51,344 bases of DNA from JAVVFH01 sp032250585 (GTDB lineage: Bacteria; Pseudomonadota; Gammaproteobacteria; Xanthomonadales; SZUA-36), in contig JAVVFH010000001.1 of assembly GCA_032250585.1 (NCBI GenBank), positions 1-51,344 on the forward strand. Direction: 5' to 3'. Position numbers and translations under genes: made by a program. A model generated the notes under the pieces. The model worked only from the letters and a program-made list of their open reading frames with translations, was not told where the DNA came from and did not search any database. This document shows, piece after piece, positions 8,803 through 16,954 of the stretch. Position 1 is the first letter of the stretch. Each line of letters opens with the position of its first letter.

Positions 8803-9852
8803 TCAGGTTTCCAGCAAATTGGGCTCGACGGTTCGCCGCAGCGCCATGTCGTGCACGGCGGCAAAGGCTTCGACCGCGTCCCCGGCCCGCCCGACACTGT
8901 CGAACAGCGCCACGTGGAACAGGGCATCGCCCTCGTAGGCCAGCGGCAGCCTGCTGGCGCCGATGACGATGCCGTCGCAGGGCGAGAGAACCTCCGCATC
9001 GCTGTTACCGAGGGGGTCGCCCATCAGGGCCAGGCGGTCGTTTTTCCGAACGCGGCTGCCCAGCTCCACCTTGTGCGTGACGATGCCGCTGCTCACTGCG
9101 CGCACCCAGGTCGTCGAGCTTGCGATCATCGTGCGATTGGAGCGCTGCGTGCGCGCGGGTGGCAGCATAGCGAGCTTGCGCATCACCTGCAGGATGCCGC
9201 GGATGCCGGCCCGGATGCTCAACTCATCGAAGCGCAGGGCCTCGCCGGCCTCGTAGACCATGACCGGGATGCCGTTGCTTGCCGCGCAAGCGCGCAGCGA
9301 ACCGTCGCGCATGCCGGCATTGACGATCACGGGCGCGCCGAAGGTCTCGGCCAGGTCGCGCAGCGACTCGTCCTCGAGTGCAGCGCGAATTTGCGGCAGG
9401 TTGGCGCGATCCACCGCGCCGGTGTGTAAATCGATGCCGATGTCGGATTTTAACACGACCTCCCGCAGGAAGATGTTGGCCAGCCGTGCGGCGATCGACC
9501 CGGTGGCACTGCCCGGAAAAGAGCGGTTCAGGTCGCGGCGGTCGGGCAAATAGCGCGACTGGTCGATGAAACCGTGCACGTTGACGATCGGCACGGCCAG
9601 CAGGGTACCGCGGATCGACTGCAGCGCCTTGCGCTTGAGCAGGCGGCGGATGATCTCCACACCGTTCAATTCGTCGCCGTGTACGGCGGCGGAAACGAAC
9701 AGCACCGGGCCGTCGCGCCGGCCGTTGATGACGGTGACCGGCATGTGCAGCGACGTGGCCGTGTACAGGTTGGCGACCGGCAGGTTGACGCTGGTCCGCT
9801 GGCCCGGCGCCACATCGACGGCGCCGATGGTGATGGTTCTATTCTTCGCCAT
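8803..9852 (-). CDS. Succinylglutamate desuccinylase/aspartoacylase family hydrolase
   Basis: The 349-residue protein is an M14-like AstE/AspA zinc hydrolase. The zinc motif is AAVHGDELNGVEIIRRLL (HxxE) and the third ligand lies in GIDLHTGA. RDLNRSFPG carries the substrate-binding arginine. The C-terminal third (SGIVTHKVELGSRVRKNDRLA...SPCDGIVIGAS) is a lipoyl/biotinyl-like beta barrel, as in other DUF-AstE proteins. Its start overlaps the stop of the retropepsin-like gene by 14 bp, and rimK follows 17 bp later, so the three are one operon. Family knowledge suggests removal of an acyl or glutamyl group from an amino acid. In this setting it may act on glutamylated or N-blocked peptides, but that is inference. 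Confidence 0.88.
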   Translation of the reverse strand: MAKNRTITIGAVDVAPGQRTSVNLPVANLYTATSLHMPVTVINGRRDGPVLFVSAAVHGDELNGVEIIRRLLKRKALQSIRGTLLAVPIVNVHGFIDQSRYLPDRRDLNRSFPGSATGSIAARLANIFLREVVLKSDIGIDLHTGAVDRANLPQIRAALEDESLRDLAETFGAPVIVNAGMRDGSLRACAASNGIPVMVYEAGEALRFDELSIRAGIRGILQVMRKLAMLPPARTQRSNRTMIASSTTWVRAVSSGIVTHKVELGSRVRKNDRLALMGDPLGNSDAEVLSPCDGIVIGASRLPLAYEGDALFHVALFDSVGRAGDAVEAFAAVHDMALRRTVEPNLLET

Positions 9853-10330
9853 CGCGAACCTCCTTTTCCGCGATCGGCGCCGGGCCGGGCCTTTTGCCCA
9901 CGAGGAAAGAGCGCGCGGGATCGACCGTGGCGCGTCTGGCGATGGCGGTGCGACCCAGCAGCATCCGGAACAGCATGTCGTCGCGCGCGGTCAGCGTGAA
10001 TTCCGCCGGCCAGGTGTGCGGACCGATCTGCACGTCGGTGCGGATCACCAGGCGCTGCTCTTTGTGCCCGCCCGAGTCGCTGACCACCCGTTGGTCGATC
10101 ACGTCCGCCACGCACTCGATCACCGTTTCGGTGTCGCGTTGCAGCGGGTGGATCTTGAAGCGTACCCGCGGCCGGCCGTCTGCCTCGAATGTTTCGATCT
10201 CGAAGGCGTGCAGGGCGGAGGTACGCGCGCCCGTGTCGACCTTCGCCTTGATGCACTCGATGCCCAGCGCCGGCAGGCTGACCCACTCGCGCCAGCCCAG
10301 CATGACCTTGGCCTGTGCTTTCCTTTCCAC
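9839..10330 (-). CDS. Retropepsin-like RimB/PF05618 protein (annotated ATP-dependent Zn protease)
   Basis: The 163-residue protein carries KAKVDTGARTSALHAF, the D-T-G active-site loop of retropepsin-like aspartyl proteases, and a later MLLGRTAI matching the conserved LLGR of PF05618. Databases often call this family a putative ATP-dependent zinc protease, but the visible motif is aspartyl-protease-like. In Pseudomonas the homologous RimB is linked with RimK and may trim poly-glutamate tails. I use the GTG at 10330 because AGGAAA lies seven bases upstream. It is the first gene of the rim-type operon and overlaps the next gene. Confidence 0.85.
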   Translation of the reverse strand: MERKAQAKVMLGWREWVSLPALGIECIKAKVDTGARTSALHAFEIETFEADGRPRVRFKIHPLQRDTETVIECVADVIDQRVVSDSGGHKEQRLVIRTDVQIGPHTWPAEFTLTARDDMLFRMLLGRTAIARRATVDPARSFLVGKRPGPAPIAEKEVRDGEE

Positions 10331-10504
10331 GATGTATTTCCTGTTGTTTCACGTTGCAACGAAAGGCCCATTCTGCCACATGCCGGTCAGCCCGAGTTTG
10401 CCCGGCCGCGTTTGTCCTCAGTCATCATCCGGGATACCGGTGCCATGTTCGGGCTTTTAGCCGGGCGGTCACCGAACGTCATACGGTTTAGCGACCGGTC
10501 CGCT

Positions 10505-10700
10505 TCAGACCGCCGGCCCCGCTGCGTGGCCAGAGGACCAGGCCTATTGGAAATTGAAGCCGCCGAGGTGGCAGGTCACGTCCACCACCTCGGCGATGAA
10601 GAACAGGCCGGGAATCCGGCGCTGCAGGGGCCGGGACGACAGATCGCGCGTGTCCACGCCCCCAGCGTGACCTCGGCGGTAGGGTAACCCTCGGTCGCCG
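10505..10700 (-). pseudogene. C-terminal remnant of HI0933/YhiN-type flavoprotein
   Basis: Read on the minus strand, the frame ATEGYPTAEVTLG is followed by one missing base, then GVDTRDLSSRPLQRRIPGLFFIAEVVDVT-CHLGGFNFQ. The next codon is TAG where the family has Trp, and AWSSGHAAG then continues before a final stop at 10505-10507. This is the conserved C-terminus of the HI0933 (YhiN/BaiN-like) NAD(P)/FAD oxidoreductase family. With a frameshift, a nonsense codon and no N-terminal 300 residues upstream, it is a dead remnant. The adjoining 10331-10504 shows nothing else recognisable. Confidence 0.8.
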
Positions 10701-10717
10701 CCGGTCGCGCGGTTCAG

Positions 10718-11176
10718 TCAGTCCACGACCAGCCAGCTGCCGTCGGCCTGGCGGCAGGCGGTGCCGTAGATCTGCTCGGTTCGCCCGCCGATCTGCGCGT
10801 CGAGAACGTACTCCCGGCAGGGTCCCGTGCCGGCGTCGTAGGTATTGGTCGGCGTGACCGTGTAGGCGTAACCGGTATCGGGGTTGACCCAGCTCGACGG
10901 CACCCCGGTGCGCACGTTCTCCAGCGTAGCCGCCGTGCGCATCTGGTCGGTGTCGTCCATCGAGCGGCCGATGCTGCCGCCGATCGCCGCGCCCGCGACC
11001 GTGCCCAGCATGGTCGCCACCACCCGGCCGCTGCCGCCCCCGACCTGGTGGCCGAGAATGCCGCCCGCGATCGCGCCGATCAGAACCCCCTGGTCCTGCT
11101 TGGTCGGGGCGGTCGTGCAGGCCAGCAATATCAGCGCGGTAGCTGCCATGATGAGTATCCTGCTTTTGTGCAACAT
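10718..11176 (-). CDS. Glycine-zipper outer-membrane lipoprotein
   Basis: The 152-residue protein starts with a lipoprotein signal (MLHKSRILIMAATALILLAC, lipobox LLAC, so Cys20 is lipidated). A glycine-zipper helix pair follows (GVLIGAIAGGILGHQVGGGSG, GTVAGAAIGGSIG), and the C-terminal part ends YVLDAQIGGRTEQIYGTACRQADGSWLVVD, as in 17-kDa surface-antigen-like proteins. These are small envelope lipoproteins of unclear function, sometimes stress induced. I start at 11176, where AGGAGG lies seven bases upstream. The open frame extends further upstream but without family similarity. Confidence 0.88.
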   Translation of the reverse strand: MLHKSRILIMAATALILLACTTAPTKQDQGVLIGAIAGGILGHQVGGGSGRVVATMLGTVAGAAIGGSIGRSMDDTDQMRTAATLENVRTGVPSSWVNPDTGYAYTVTPTNTYDAGTGPCREYVLDAQIGGRTEQIYGTACRQADGSWLVVD

Positions 11177-11359
11177 ATCGATCCTCCTGTAAAAGGCCAG
11201 CCTGGAGATAGCATACGCGCCACCGGGCCAGTCGGCCGCTGCTCCTTTATCAGTATATCCCGGAGGCGGATTCTTGCGATGATACACATCAGCGAATCCT
11301 CGCGCCGGCCGAGGTCTCGTGCCTTTTCGCAAGAGCCGCTCATCCGGCATAATCACCGC

Positions 11360-11479
11360 ATGCCCAATCCCTTCGCCGACATCCCCATGAGTGACGAGCA
11401 ACGCAGAGTGACAGGGTTTCAGCCACAACCCGCGCCGGGCGCGGCAGGTTTTCGCAGCTACCCGGGGTTTCGATCATGA
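11360..11479 (+). CDS. Possible 39-residue leader peptide ORF
   Basis: ATG at 11360 follows a CATAAT box by six bases and opens a 39-codon frame (MPNPFADIPMSDEQRRV...PGFRS). Its stop overlaps the GNAT start as ATGA (11476-11479). The tight overlap and the promoter position suggest a translated leader or small protein, but nothing in the peptide is recognised. The rest of the 299-bp gap (11177-11359) holds the divergent promoters only. Confidence 0.35.
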   Translation: MPNPFADIPMSDEQRRVTGFQPQPAPGAAGFRSYPGFRS

Positions 11480-11982
11480 GTCTTCTTTCAGCCGCTTACG
11501 CCGGGTCCGCGCAGGATTTCGTGCCGACGGACTTTAAACCACCGGAATCCGTGGAAACCGAGCGGTTTCGTCTGCGCCCGCTGACCATCCACCACCTCGT
11601 CAAGGACTACGACGCCGTCATCAGCAGCCGTCGGCACCTCAACGAACTGTTCGGGTCCGGCTGGCCAGAGGGCTTGACGCTGGAGCAGAACCTGGTCGAT
11701 CTCGGCTGGCACCAGAAGGAGTTTCAGCGCCGCACATCCTTCGCCTACACCGTGCTCGCGCCCGACGAATCCCGGGTGCTCGGTTGCGTGTACATCTACC
11801 CGACCCGCAAGCCGGGATTCGACGCCGCAGTCTATTTGTGGGCTCGCCAGAGCGAACTGGCCGGCGGCCTGGAGGTGGAACTGCGCGAGACCGTGCGCGA
11901 CTGGCTGGCCGCCAACTGGCCCTTCAAAAACCCCGCGCTGAGTGGGTCGGATCCCACCGGTGTGAAGGGGTCTCAGGAATGA
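11476..11982 (+). CDS. GNAT family N-acetyltransferase
   Basis: The 168-residue protein has the layout of a RimJ-like GNAT: VETERFRLRPLTIHHLVKDYDAVI at the N-terminus, a helix HLNELFGSGWPEG, and a beta4 strand SRVLGCVYIYPTRKPGFDAAVYLWARQSE. The canonical acetyl-CoA loop (Q/RxxGxG/A) is weak; LAGGLEVELRETVRDWL sits in its place. It is probably a cytosolic acyltransferase on an amine, with the substrate unknown. The start overlaps the stop of the short upstream ORF, and the small hypothetical gene follows in the same direction, so the three may be co-transcribed. Confidence 0.7.
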   Translation: MSLLSAAYAGSAQDFVPTDFKPPESVETERFRLRPLTIHHLVKDYDAVISSRRHLNELFGSGWPEGLTLEQNLVDLGWHQKEFQRRTSFAYTVLAPDESRVLGCVYIYPTRKPGFDAAVYLWARQSELAGGLEVELRETVRDWLAANWPFKNPALSGSDPTGVKGSQE

Positions 11983-12022
11983 TGTTTTGTTTTCAGGGGT
12001 GGGTTCAAGCGCCGGGCCGATC

Positions 12023-12313
12023 GTGACAGGCTGGTTTGTCAGCACCCTGGGCGACGCCATGCTGGCACAGGACGCGCTGGAGGAGGTTCGAAGCTGTTTC
12101 GAAGCCGCCTGTCGTCACCAAGGCTATCCCGCCGACATGGGCCTGTTCGTCCGGCACGTCTCGGAGGGGCGATTGCACTGCGAGGTCCTGCTGTATTTTT
12201 CACCGGCCGCGACGGCGCTGGCGCTGGAATGGGGTGCCGTGCCCTGCGGCCCCCCGGCCCGCGGCGGCCTGGATTTGCTGGCTGGAAGCGACCGGGCGCT
12301 TCGCGAGCCCTGA
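12023..12313 (+). CDS. Hypothetical small protein
   Basis: This 96-residue frame (VTGWFVSTLGDAMLAQDALEEVRSCFEAACRHQGYPADMGLFVRHV...) is not a family I recognise. A helical start is followed by strands (GLFVRHVSEGRLHCEVLLYFSP) that could form a small alpha/beta fold. It contains two Cys and no signal peptide. The start is uncertain: GTG 12023 follows a GGGGTGGG stretch, while ATG 12060 would give 84 residues. It lies 40 bp after the GNAT gene on the same strand and is followed by REP repeats. Confidence 0.5.
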   Translation: MTGWFVSTLGDAMLAQDALEEVRSCFEAACRHQGYPADMGLFVRHVSEGRLHCEVLLYFSPAATALALEWGAVPCGPPARGGLDLLAGSDRALREP

Positions 12314-12332
12314 GCACCCGCGGGTACCAGGT

Positions 12333-12437
12333 ATCGCGGCTAAAGCCGCTCCCACAAAATCACCCGGAGCGCCGCTCCCACACCACAGGTTGCCCGAGCG
12401 CTTTGCTCTTGTGGGAGATGGCTTCAGCCGCGAATGG
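12333..12437. repeat. REP-like inverted pair
   Basis: A minus-orientation copy at 12333-12356 (ATCGCGGCTAAAGCCGCTCC plus CACA) faces a diverged plus copy at 12408-12437 (TGTGGGAGATGGCTTCAGCC). A third degenerate arm, GCCGCTCCCACA, lies between. The array fills the gap between convergent genes. Confidence 0.75.
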
Positions 12438-12443
12438 CCTGGC

Positions 12444-13172
12444 TCAGTCCCGGTCGGCCGGCTGGCCTTTCAGCGCCTTGCGGCCGGTGATCATCGCGCT
12501 CACCAGGCTGCCGCCGTCGCGCAGTTCGGTGACCACCACGGCCACCACGTGCAGCAGGGCAAAACCGAGCAGGGCGTAAAAACCGTAGTAGTGCACGGTG
12601 ATGAACGGCTTGCGGAAAGCGCGCATGGCTTCGTAGGCGCTTTCCTCGTACATCTCGCGGGCATAGGGGACCAGCGTGGCGGGGTCCACCCCCGGCGCCG
12701 CAATCCAGCCGGCGATCCAGGAGCCGAGCGGCGGGTAGAACAGGTCGGTTCCCGCCAGTACCAGCCCGGTCACGGCCTGGCTCAGCAGCAGCAACAGCAG
12801 GATACCGATGGCGATGCGCCCGAGCGGGTTGTGCCCCAGGTACTGCCGCGCCGCCGTTCCTCCCGGCGCTGCAAAGTAGCGACGCAGTTCGCCCAGGTAG
12901 CCACGCCCGCCCGGCAGGATCGCCCGCCAGCGGGCCCGGGGGCTACCGATGAAGGCCCAGACGAGACGCCACAGCAGGTTGATCGCAAACACATAGCCGA
13001 TCCACACGTGGACCGTTTTCAGCAGAATCTTGCCGCCGTCCGGCACGCCCAGGGCGCCGGCGTTGAGGATGACGGTGCCAACGGCAATCAGGCCGAGCAT
13101 GCACAGGACGTTTACCCAGTGGAACACGCGGACGGTGCGGTCCCAGGCGGTGAAGCTTTTCAGTTCGGACAT
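12444..13172 (-). CDS. Cytochrome b561/Ni-Fe-hydrogenase-type b subunit
   Basis: The 242-residue inner-membrane protein has the four-helix layout of dihaem b-type cytochromes that pass electrons between quinones and periplasmic partners. Likely haem-ligand histidines are in WDRTVRVFHWVNVLCML (helix 1), LLKTVHVWIGYVFAINLLWR (helix 2) and the last helices FITVHYYGFYALLGFALLHVVAVVV. Hydrophobic segments lie near residues 15-37, 50-70, 120-145 and 195-220. No cytochrome c or dehydrogenase partner is adjacent, so the electron donor is unknown. An AAGGGATCC site precedes the ATG. Confidence 0.85.
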   Translation of the reverse strand: MSELKSFTAWDRTVRVFHWVNVLCMLGLIAVGTVILNAGALGVPDGGKILLKTVHVWIGYVFAINLLWRLVWAFIGSPRARWRAILPGGRGYLGELRRYFAAPGGTAARQYLGHNPLGRIAIGILLLLLLSQAVTGLVLAGTDLFYPPLGSWIAGWIAAPGVDPATLVPYAREMYEESAYEAMRAFRKPFITVHYYGFYALLGFALLHVVAVVVTELRDGGSLVSAMITGRKALKGQPADRD

Positions 13173-13488
13173 GGTTGGATCCCTTCAGGTACTGGCCATG
13201 GGGCGGCACCCGGGCGACACCTGAGCGGCGTCCGGCCCGGCTGCGCCATGCCGGTCGAAACGGTGTTTTTACAGTATCGACGCTATCGCACCCGACAAGC
13301 TGCTGCCTTGTTCTGGGTCAGGTGGATAAGCGTGCCAGAACATGCCGGGCCGGATCAGTTGATGCGAGGCGCGGGTCGTAACCGGGCTTTCGCCCGGCCG
13401 CGTGGCGGGGGTAAACCGTGCAACCGGGCCGGCGAACCGAAGCCCTCCGTCCAGTTCTCGCTCCAGCCGCTCTTCCCGGCACGGCCGA
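13173..13488. other. Intergenic stretch, no gene recognised
   Basis: These 316 bases lie between the cytochrome b gene and the exonuclease gene. Open frames crossing it are antisense or lack family similarity. It contains the promoter of the cytochrome gene on the minus strand. I see no tRNA, repeat or remnant that can be named. Confidence 0.4.
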
Positions 13489-14103
13489 TCAGCATCCGTC
13501 GATGTACCTGCGCACGCAGTTTTCCAATTGGTATCGATTGGCCACCTGCAGCTGCTGGAGCAAACCGGAATCGACCGCCGCAATCCGGTAACGGCGGCTG
13601 ATTTCCTGCTGCAGCCTGATGAACAGGTGCGCCGTGCACTCGGCGTCGGCGAGCGCACGATGGTAGCTGGCCGCGGCGGGGAGGCCGAGCGTCCTTACGA
13701 GGGTCTGTAGCTTGTGGTTCGGTGCGCCCGGGAACAGGCGCCTGGCAAGCAGCAACGAACAGATGAAAAGATTTGCGCCGCCGGTACGCAGCGCGGAAGT
13801 CTCGCGATCCCAGAACTTGCGATCGAAAGCGGCGTTGTGTGCGACGATCGGGTGGCCGGCCGCAAATTTTACGGCCTCGGCCATCACGGTCCGGATGGAC
13901 GGAGCTTGGCGTACCATCGCGTCGCTGATGCCGGTAAGGGCCTGAATGTCGTAGGGAATGGCGACGCCCGGATTCATCAGGCTTTGATAGCGATCGACGA
14001 TTCGGCTGCCGCTGACCCGCACCACCGCGATTTCGGTAGGCCGCGCCCCGTGGGCCGGTGACAGGCCAGTGGTTTCGAAATCAATGACGGCGTAGTCGTT
14101 CAC
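13489..14103 (-). CDS. DnaQ-like 3'-5' exonuclease (DEDDh)
   Basis: The 204-residue protein has the three exonuclease motifs of the epsilon-subunit family: ExoI AVIDFETTGLSP, ExoII PIVAHNAAFDRKFW and ExoIIIepsilon YHRALADAECTAHLF. The four acidic residues and the histidine are all present, so it should be active on DNA or RNA 3' ends. It lacks the polymerase-binding C-terminus of DnaQ and is closer to stand-alone proofreading-like or RNase T-like exonucleases. The start is GTG at 14103. It sits 40 bp downstream of the quinone oxidoreductase gene on the same strand. Confidence 0.9.
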   Translation of the reverse strand: MNDYAVIDFETTGLSPAHGARPTEIAVVRVSGSRIVDRYQSLMNPGVAIPYDIQALTGISDAMVRQAPSIRTVMAEAVKFAAGHPIVAHNAAFDRKFWDRETSALRTGGANLFICSLLLARRLFPGAPNHKLQTLVRTLGLPAAASYHRALADAECTAHLFIRLQQEISRRYRIAAVDSGLLQQLQVANRYQLENCVRRYIDGC

Positions 14104-14143
14104 AGTGGCCCCGATCCATCGAGGCGCTCGCCACGCGCCTGCG

Positions 14144-15121
14144 TCACGGTTGCAAAATGATCGATCCGGTGGTCTGCCGGCTCTCCAGGTCCCGGTGCGC
14201 CCGGGCGGCCTCCTCCAGAGGGTAGCGCCGGCCGATGCGAACCCTGACCGCGCCGGTAGCGAGCACCTCGAAGAGCTCGTGACAGGCAGCCAGCAAACGC
14301 TCGCGGGTGTCGATGAAATCGAACAATACCGGGCGGGTCAGGTACAGTGAATGGCGCTTGGCCAGTTCGGCCGGCGCGACGGCTTCGACCGGCCCCGAGG
14401 CATTACCGAAAGACACCATCACGCCGTGCGGACGCAAGCTGTCCAATGAGGCAAAAAAGGTGACCTTGCCGACTGAGTCGTACACCGCGGCGACTCCGCT
14501 GCCGCCGGTCAGTTCCCGCACCGCGGCTGGCAGATCCTCATGATCGGCGAGAACGGTGTGATGACAGCCCTGGGAGCGCGCGAGTTCTGCTTTTTCCGGC
14601 GTTCCGACGACGCCAATGACCGTGGCGCCGAGGTGCCGCGCCCATTGGCTGGCCAGCGAGCCCACGCCGCCGGCGGCGGCATGCAGCAGCACCGGATCGC
14701 CAGGGCGGACGGGGTAGCTGCGTTTGAGCAGGTACCACGCCGTCAGGCCCTTCAGCAGCACGCCCGCCGCCTGCTCGTCACGGATGCCCGCCGGGATCGG
14801 CACCAGCCGGTCGGCCGGGAAATTGCGCATTCGCGAATAGGCATCGGCCGGCCGGCCGGTATAGACCACGCGGTCGCCGGGCACGACGCTATCGACGCCG
14901 GGCCCTACAGCTTCGACCACGCCCGCCGCCTCGCTACCCAGTCCGGAGGGTAGCGGCGTCGGGTAGAGGCCGCTGCGGTGGTAGGTGTCGATAAAATTGA
15001 GGCCAATCGCGGTGTGACGGATGCGCGCCTGGCCGGGTCCCGGTGCCGGCAGTTCGACTTCCTCGAGCTGCAGCACTTCCGGCCCCCCGTACTGGTGGAT
15101 GCGTACCGCATGTGTTTTCAT
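14144..15121 (-). CDS. qor: NADPH:quinone oxidoreductase, zeta-crystallin-like
   Basis: The 325-residue MDR-family enzyme reduces quinones with NADPH by single-electron transfer. Family features are the start MKTHAVRIHQYGGPEVLQLEEVELP, the segment IGLNFIDTYHRSGLYP, PLPSGLGSEAAGVVEAVG, and the nucleotide-binding loop VLLHAAAGGVGSLASQWARHLGATVIG. Zinc ligands are absent, as expected for Qor. It ends RDLESRQTTGSIILQP, typical of the family. I start at 15121 because the longer frame upstream runs over the neighbouring gene without similarity. Confidence 0.93.
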   Translation of the reverse strand: MKTHAVRIHQYGGPEVLQLEEVELPAPGPGQARIRHTAIGLNFIDTYHRSGLYPTPLPSGLGSEAAGVVEAVGPGVDSVVPGDRVVYTGRPADAYSRMRNFPADRLVPIPAGIRDEQAAGVLLKGLTAWYLLKRSYPVRPGDPVLLHAAAGGVGSLASQWARHLGATVIGVVGTPEKAELARSQGCHHTVLADHEDLPAAVRELTGGSGVAAVYDSVGKVTFFASLDSLRPHGVMVSFGNASGPVEAVAPAELAKRHSLYLTRPVLFDFIDTRERLLAACHELFEVLATGAVRVRIGRRYPLEEAARAHRDLESRQTTGSIILQP

Positions 15122-15222
15122 CGAAAGCCTCGTTGCAGCCAGAAAACCCGTAGCATAACGGATGGGCGCCGGTGCCCGAAACCTTCCGCATGCCAAGTCG
15201 CCGAAATGCGTTGCGACCTGAA

Positions 15223-16155
15223 TCAGGTCACGGTGGACGGCTCTTCCGTGAATGAGAAGGTATCGGCGAATGCCGATTCCTGTATGCCCTTGAAGCTGGT
15301 GTGGTCTGCCGTGGCTCTTTCCAGTGCGAATCCAAGCCTGGAAATATTCTCGAGTACGGGCCCGAAATGCCATTGAGCGTAGTTCGGGTCCTGTTTCCAA
15401 TCGACGCCGTGTGCATTCAGGAACAGGCAGGGCCGCGGATCAGACAGGAACTCATAGACCTGGCTGGAAACGTCGCCGAGGTAGATATCGGCCGCACGGG
15501 TATAGGTCATGTCGGCGGATGCCGGGCTGCCCAGGTCGATGTGGAAGTTGGGGCAAGACCTGAACCGCCGCGGCAGGCGGGCGCGACGGCGCAGCCACTG
15601 CTCGAAGAGTTTGACGTGGCGTGCGAAAATCAGGTTGTATTGGTCCGGATGGCGGGCAAAAAAGTCCAAAACGTCCAGCCCCCAGGTTCTCCAGGAAGAG
15701 AGACTGGACTCGAAATGGGGGTTGTAGAACACGACGGGTCGATCGTCAGCAAAAAAACGTTTTCCTGTCCGGCGCCGCTTTCGCCACCGCATCGAGTTTT
15801 GCGTAGCCGACAACGGCATGGTTGTCGTCACGAATTAACCCGTGTTCTTTGTAGCGGCGTTCCAGTTTGCGCCCGGGTACGAGGATGAAATCTGCCTGCG
15901 CGATGCGGGCATCGAAACCGGCCGCCCGATCACCGGCACCGTGTTGCGTGAGAATGATCGGCAAATCGGGCAGGCGCCGTTTGAGCCTGAGACTGCCCGA
16001 CTCCGGCACGACCAGCGCGTCAAAGCCCTGGAAACGGCTTGCGCTTTTTAAGAGAACCGCCTCCTTGAGCAGCGGTGCCACGTAATTGACCGATTCTGCG
16101 AGCGCGCGCACGGGTCTCGGGATGCGGGCAATTTCGCTCCGGCAACGCTGCCCGG
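15223..16155 (-). pseudogene. CDP-glycerol glycerophosphotransferase-like gene, truncated and frameshifted
   Basis: The minus strand encodes YVAPLLKEAVLL...DALVVPESGSLRLKRRLPDLPIILTQHGAG...GYAKLDAVAKAAPDRKTFF. After a one-base slip in a run of seven A (15751-15757, plus strand) it continues ADDRPVVFYNPHFESSLSSW...YLGDVSSQVYEFLSDPRPCLFLNAHG. This fits the PF04464 TagF/TarF-like family, which builds polyol-phosphate polymers or decorates surface polysaccharide. The 5' part is missing: at about 16155-16190 the sequence passes into the IS4-type remnant. The frameshift may be biological, phase-variable or an assembly error. The truncation makes it non-functional either way. Confidence 0.8.
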
Positions 16156-16159
16156 GGTA

Positions 16160-16579
16160 GTGGGCGGCTATGCGCTCCACGAATACCACGACGCTGTGAG
16201 CGGCAAGACGCTCAGTTTCCTCACCAACAACTTCGCCATCCCCGCGCAGACGGTCGCGGATCTGTATCGCTACCGCTGGCAGGTCGAACTGTTTTTCAAG
16301 TGCATCAAACAGCACCTGCGCATCAAATCATTCTTCGGTGTTTCCGAGAACGCGGTAAAAAGCCAGATCTGGATTGCCATCTCCGTGTACGTGCTGGTGG
16401 CCGTCATCAAGAAGCGGCTCGGCATCACCGCCGATCTCTACACAATTTTGCGCGTATTGAGTGTGACTCTTTTTGAGAAAATGTCATTAGAACAGTTACT
16501 TAGCCTTACCGATTTCATAACTCAAGATGACGACATGGATAAGCGACTGAATTTGTTAGATAATTTAACGGGACAGTAG
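16160..16579 (+). pseudogene. IS4-family transposase, C-terminal fragment
   Basis: The 139-codon frame reads YHDAVSGKTLSFLTNNFAIP, then QTVADLYRYRWQVELFFKCIKQHLRIKSFFG and SENAVKSQIWIAISVYVLVAVIKKRL. This is the C-terminal catalytic part of a DDE IS4-type transposase: the YxxRWxVELFFKxxKQ motif holds the final Glu and the Y-(2)-R-(3)-E-(6)-K pattern. The N-terminal two thirds, including both aspartates, are absent. The fragment fuses directly to the truncated polymerase gene. The last codons are AT-rich compared with neighbours. Its 3' flank to 16732 ends with the 52-bp repeat found again at 21.5 kb. Confidence 0.85.
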
Positions 16580-16680
16580 TGGGTTCGCGCATCACTTAAT
16601 GAGCTTGTTCAGCCTCCCGGCTGGGGTTAAAGCACTCTTTTTTGACCCATAAATAGGGCTTTAAGCGCTGTACGCGCTCG

Positions 16681-16732
16681 AAAACGTCGTGAAAAAGGCT
16701 TTATATCAGGCAGACAGGCTGGTCCGACCCCC
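16681..16732 (+). repeat. 52-bp direct repeat, copy A
   Basis: AAAACGTCGTGAAAAAGGCT begins a 52-base segment ending GGCTGGTCCGACCCCC. It recurs at 21517-21568 with four mismatches. It lies 101 bp after the transposase stop and may be an IS end. Confidence 0.8.
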
Positions 16733-16861
16733 TCCGACCCCTCTGTTTTCAGTATAGCAGGCGCGGGAAATGTTTCGGGTGGGTAGCGACGAGGCGAAGT
16801 CTTACAGCCGGTCGATCACTTGTGCCACGGACTCGGGTGAGCTTTGCCAGCAAAGTGTAGG

Positions 16862-16954
16862 CGACAGCTCACCAGCCAATGGCTCAGCGAAGACGACCTT
16901 CGGCGGGTCATCCGCGAGGAGTTGGCCGCGAACGTTGCGCGGAATCACTTGTAG
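16862..16954 (+). pseudogene. 3' remnant of an antitoxin-like gene
   Basis: A frame with no usable start reads RRQLTSQWLSEDDLRRVIRE and then ELAANVARNHL before TAG at 16952. LRRVIREE matches the C-terminus of the intact BrnA-like protein at 17767-18054 (ETLRRVIREEFG). It looks like the tail of a related antitoxin whose 5' part is lost. Confidence 0.45.
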
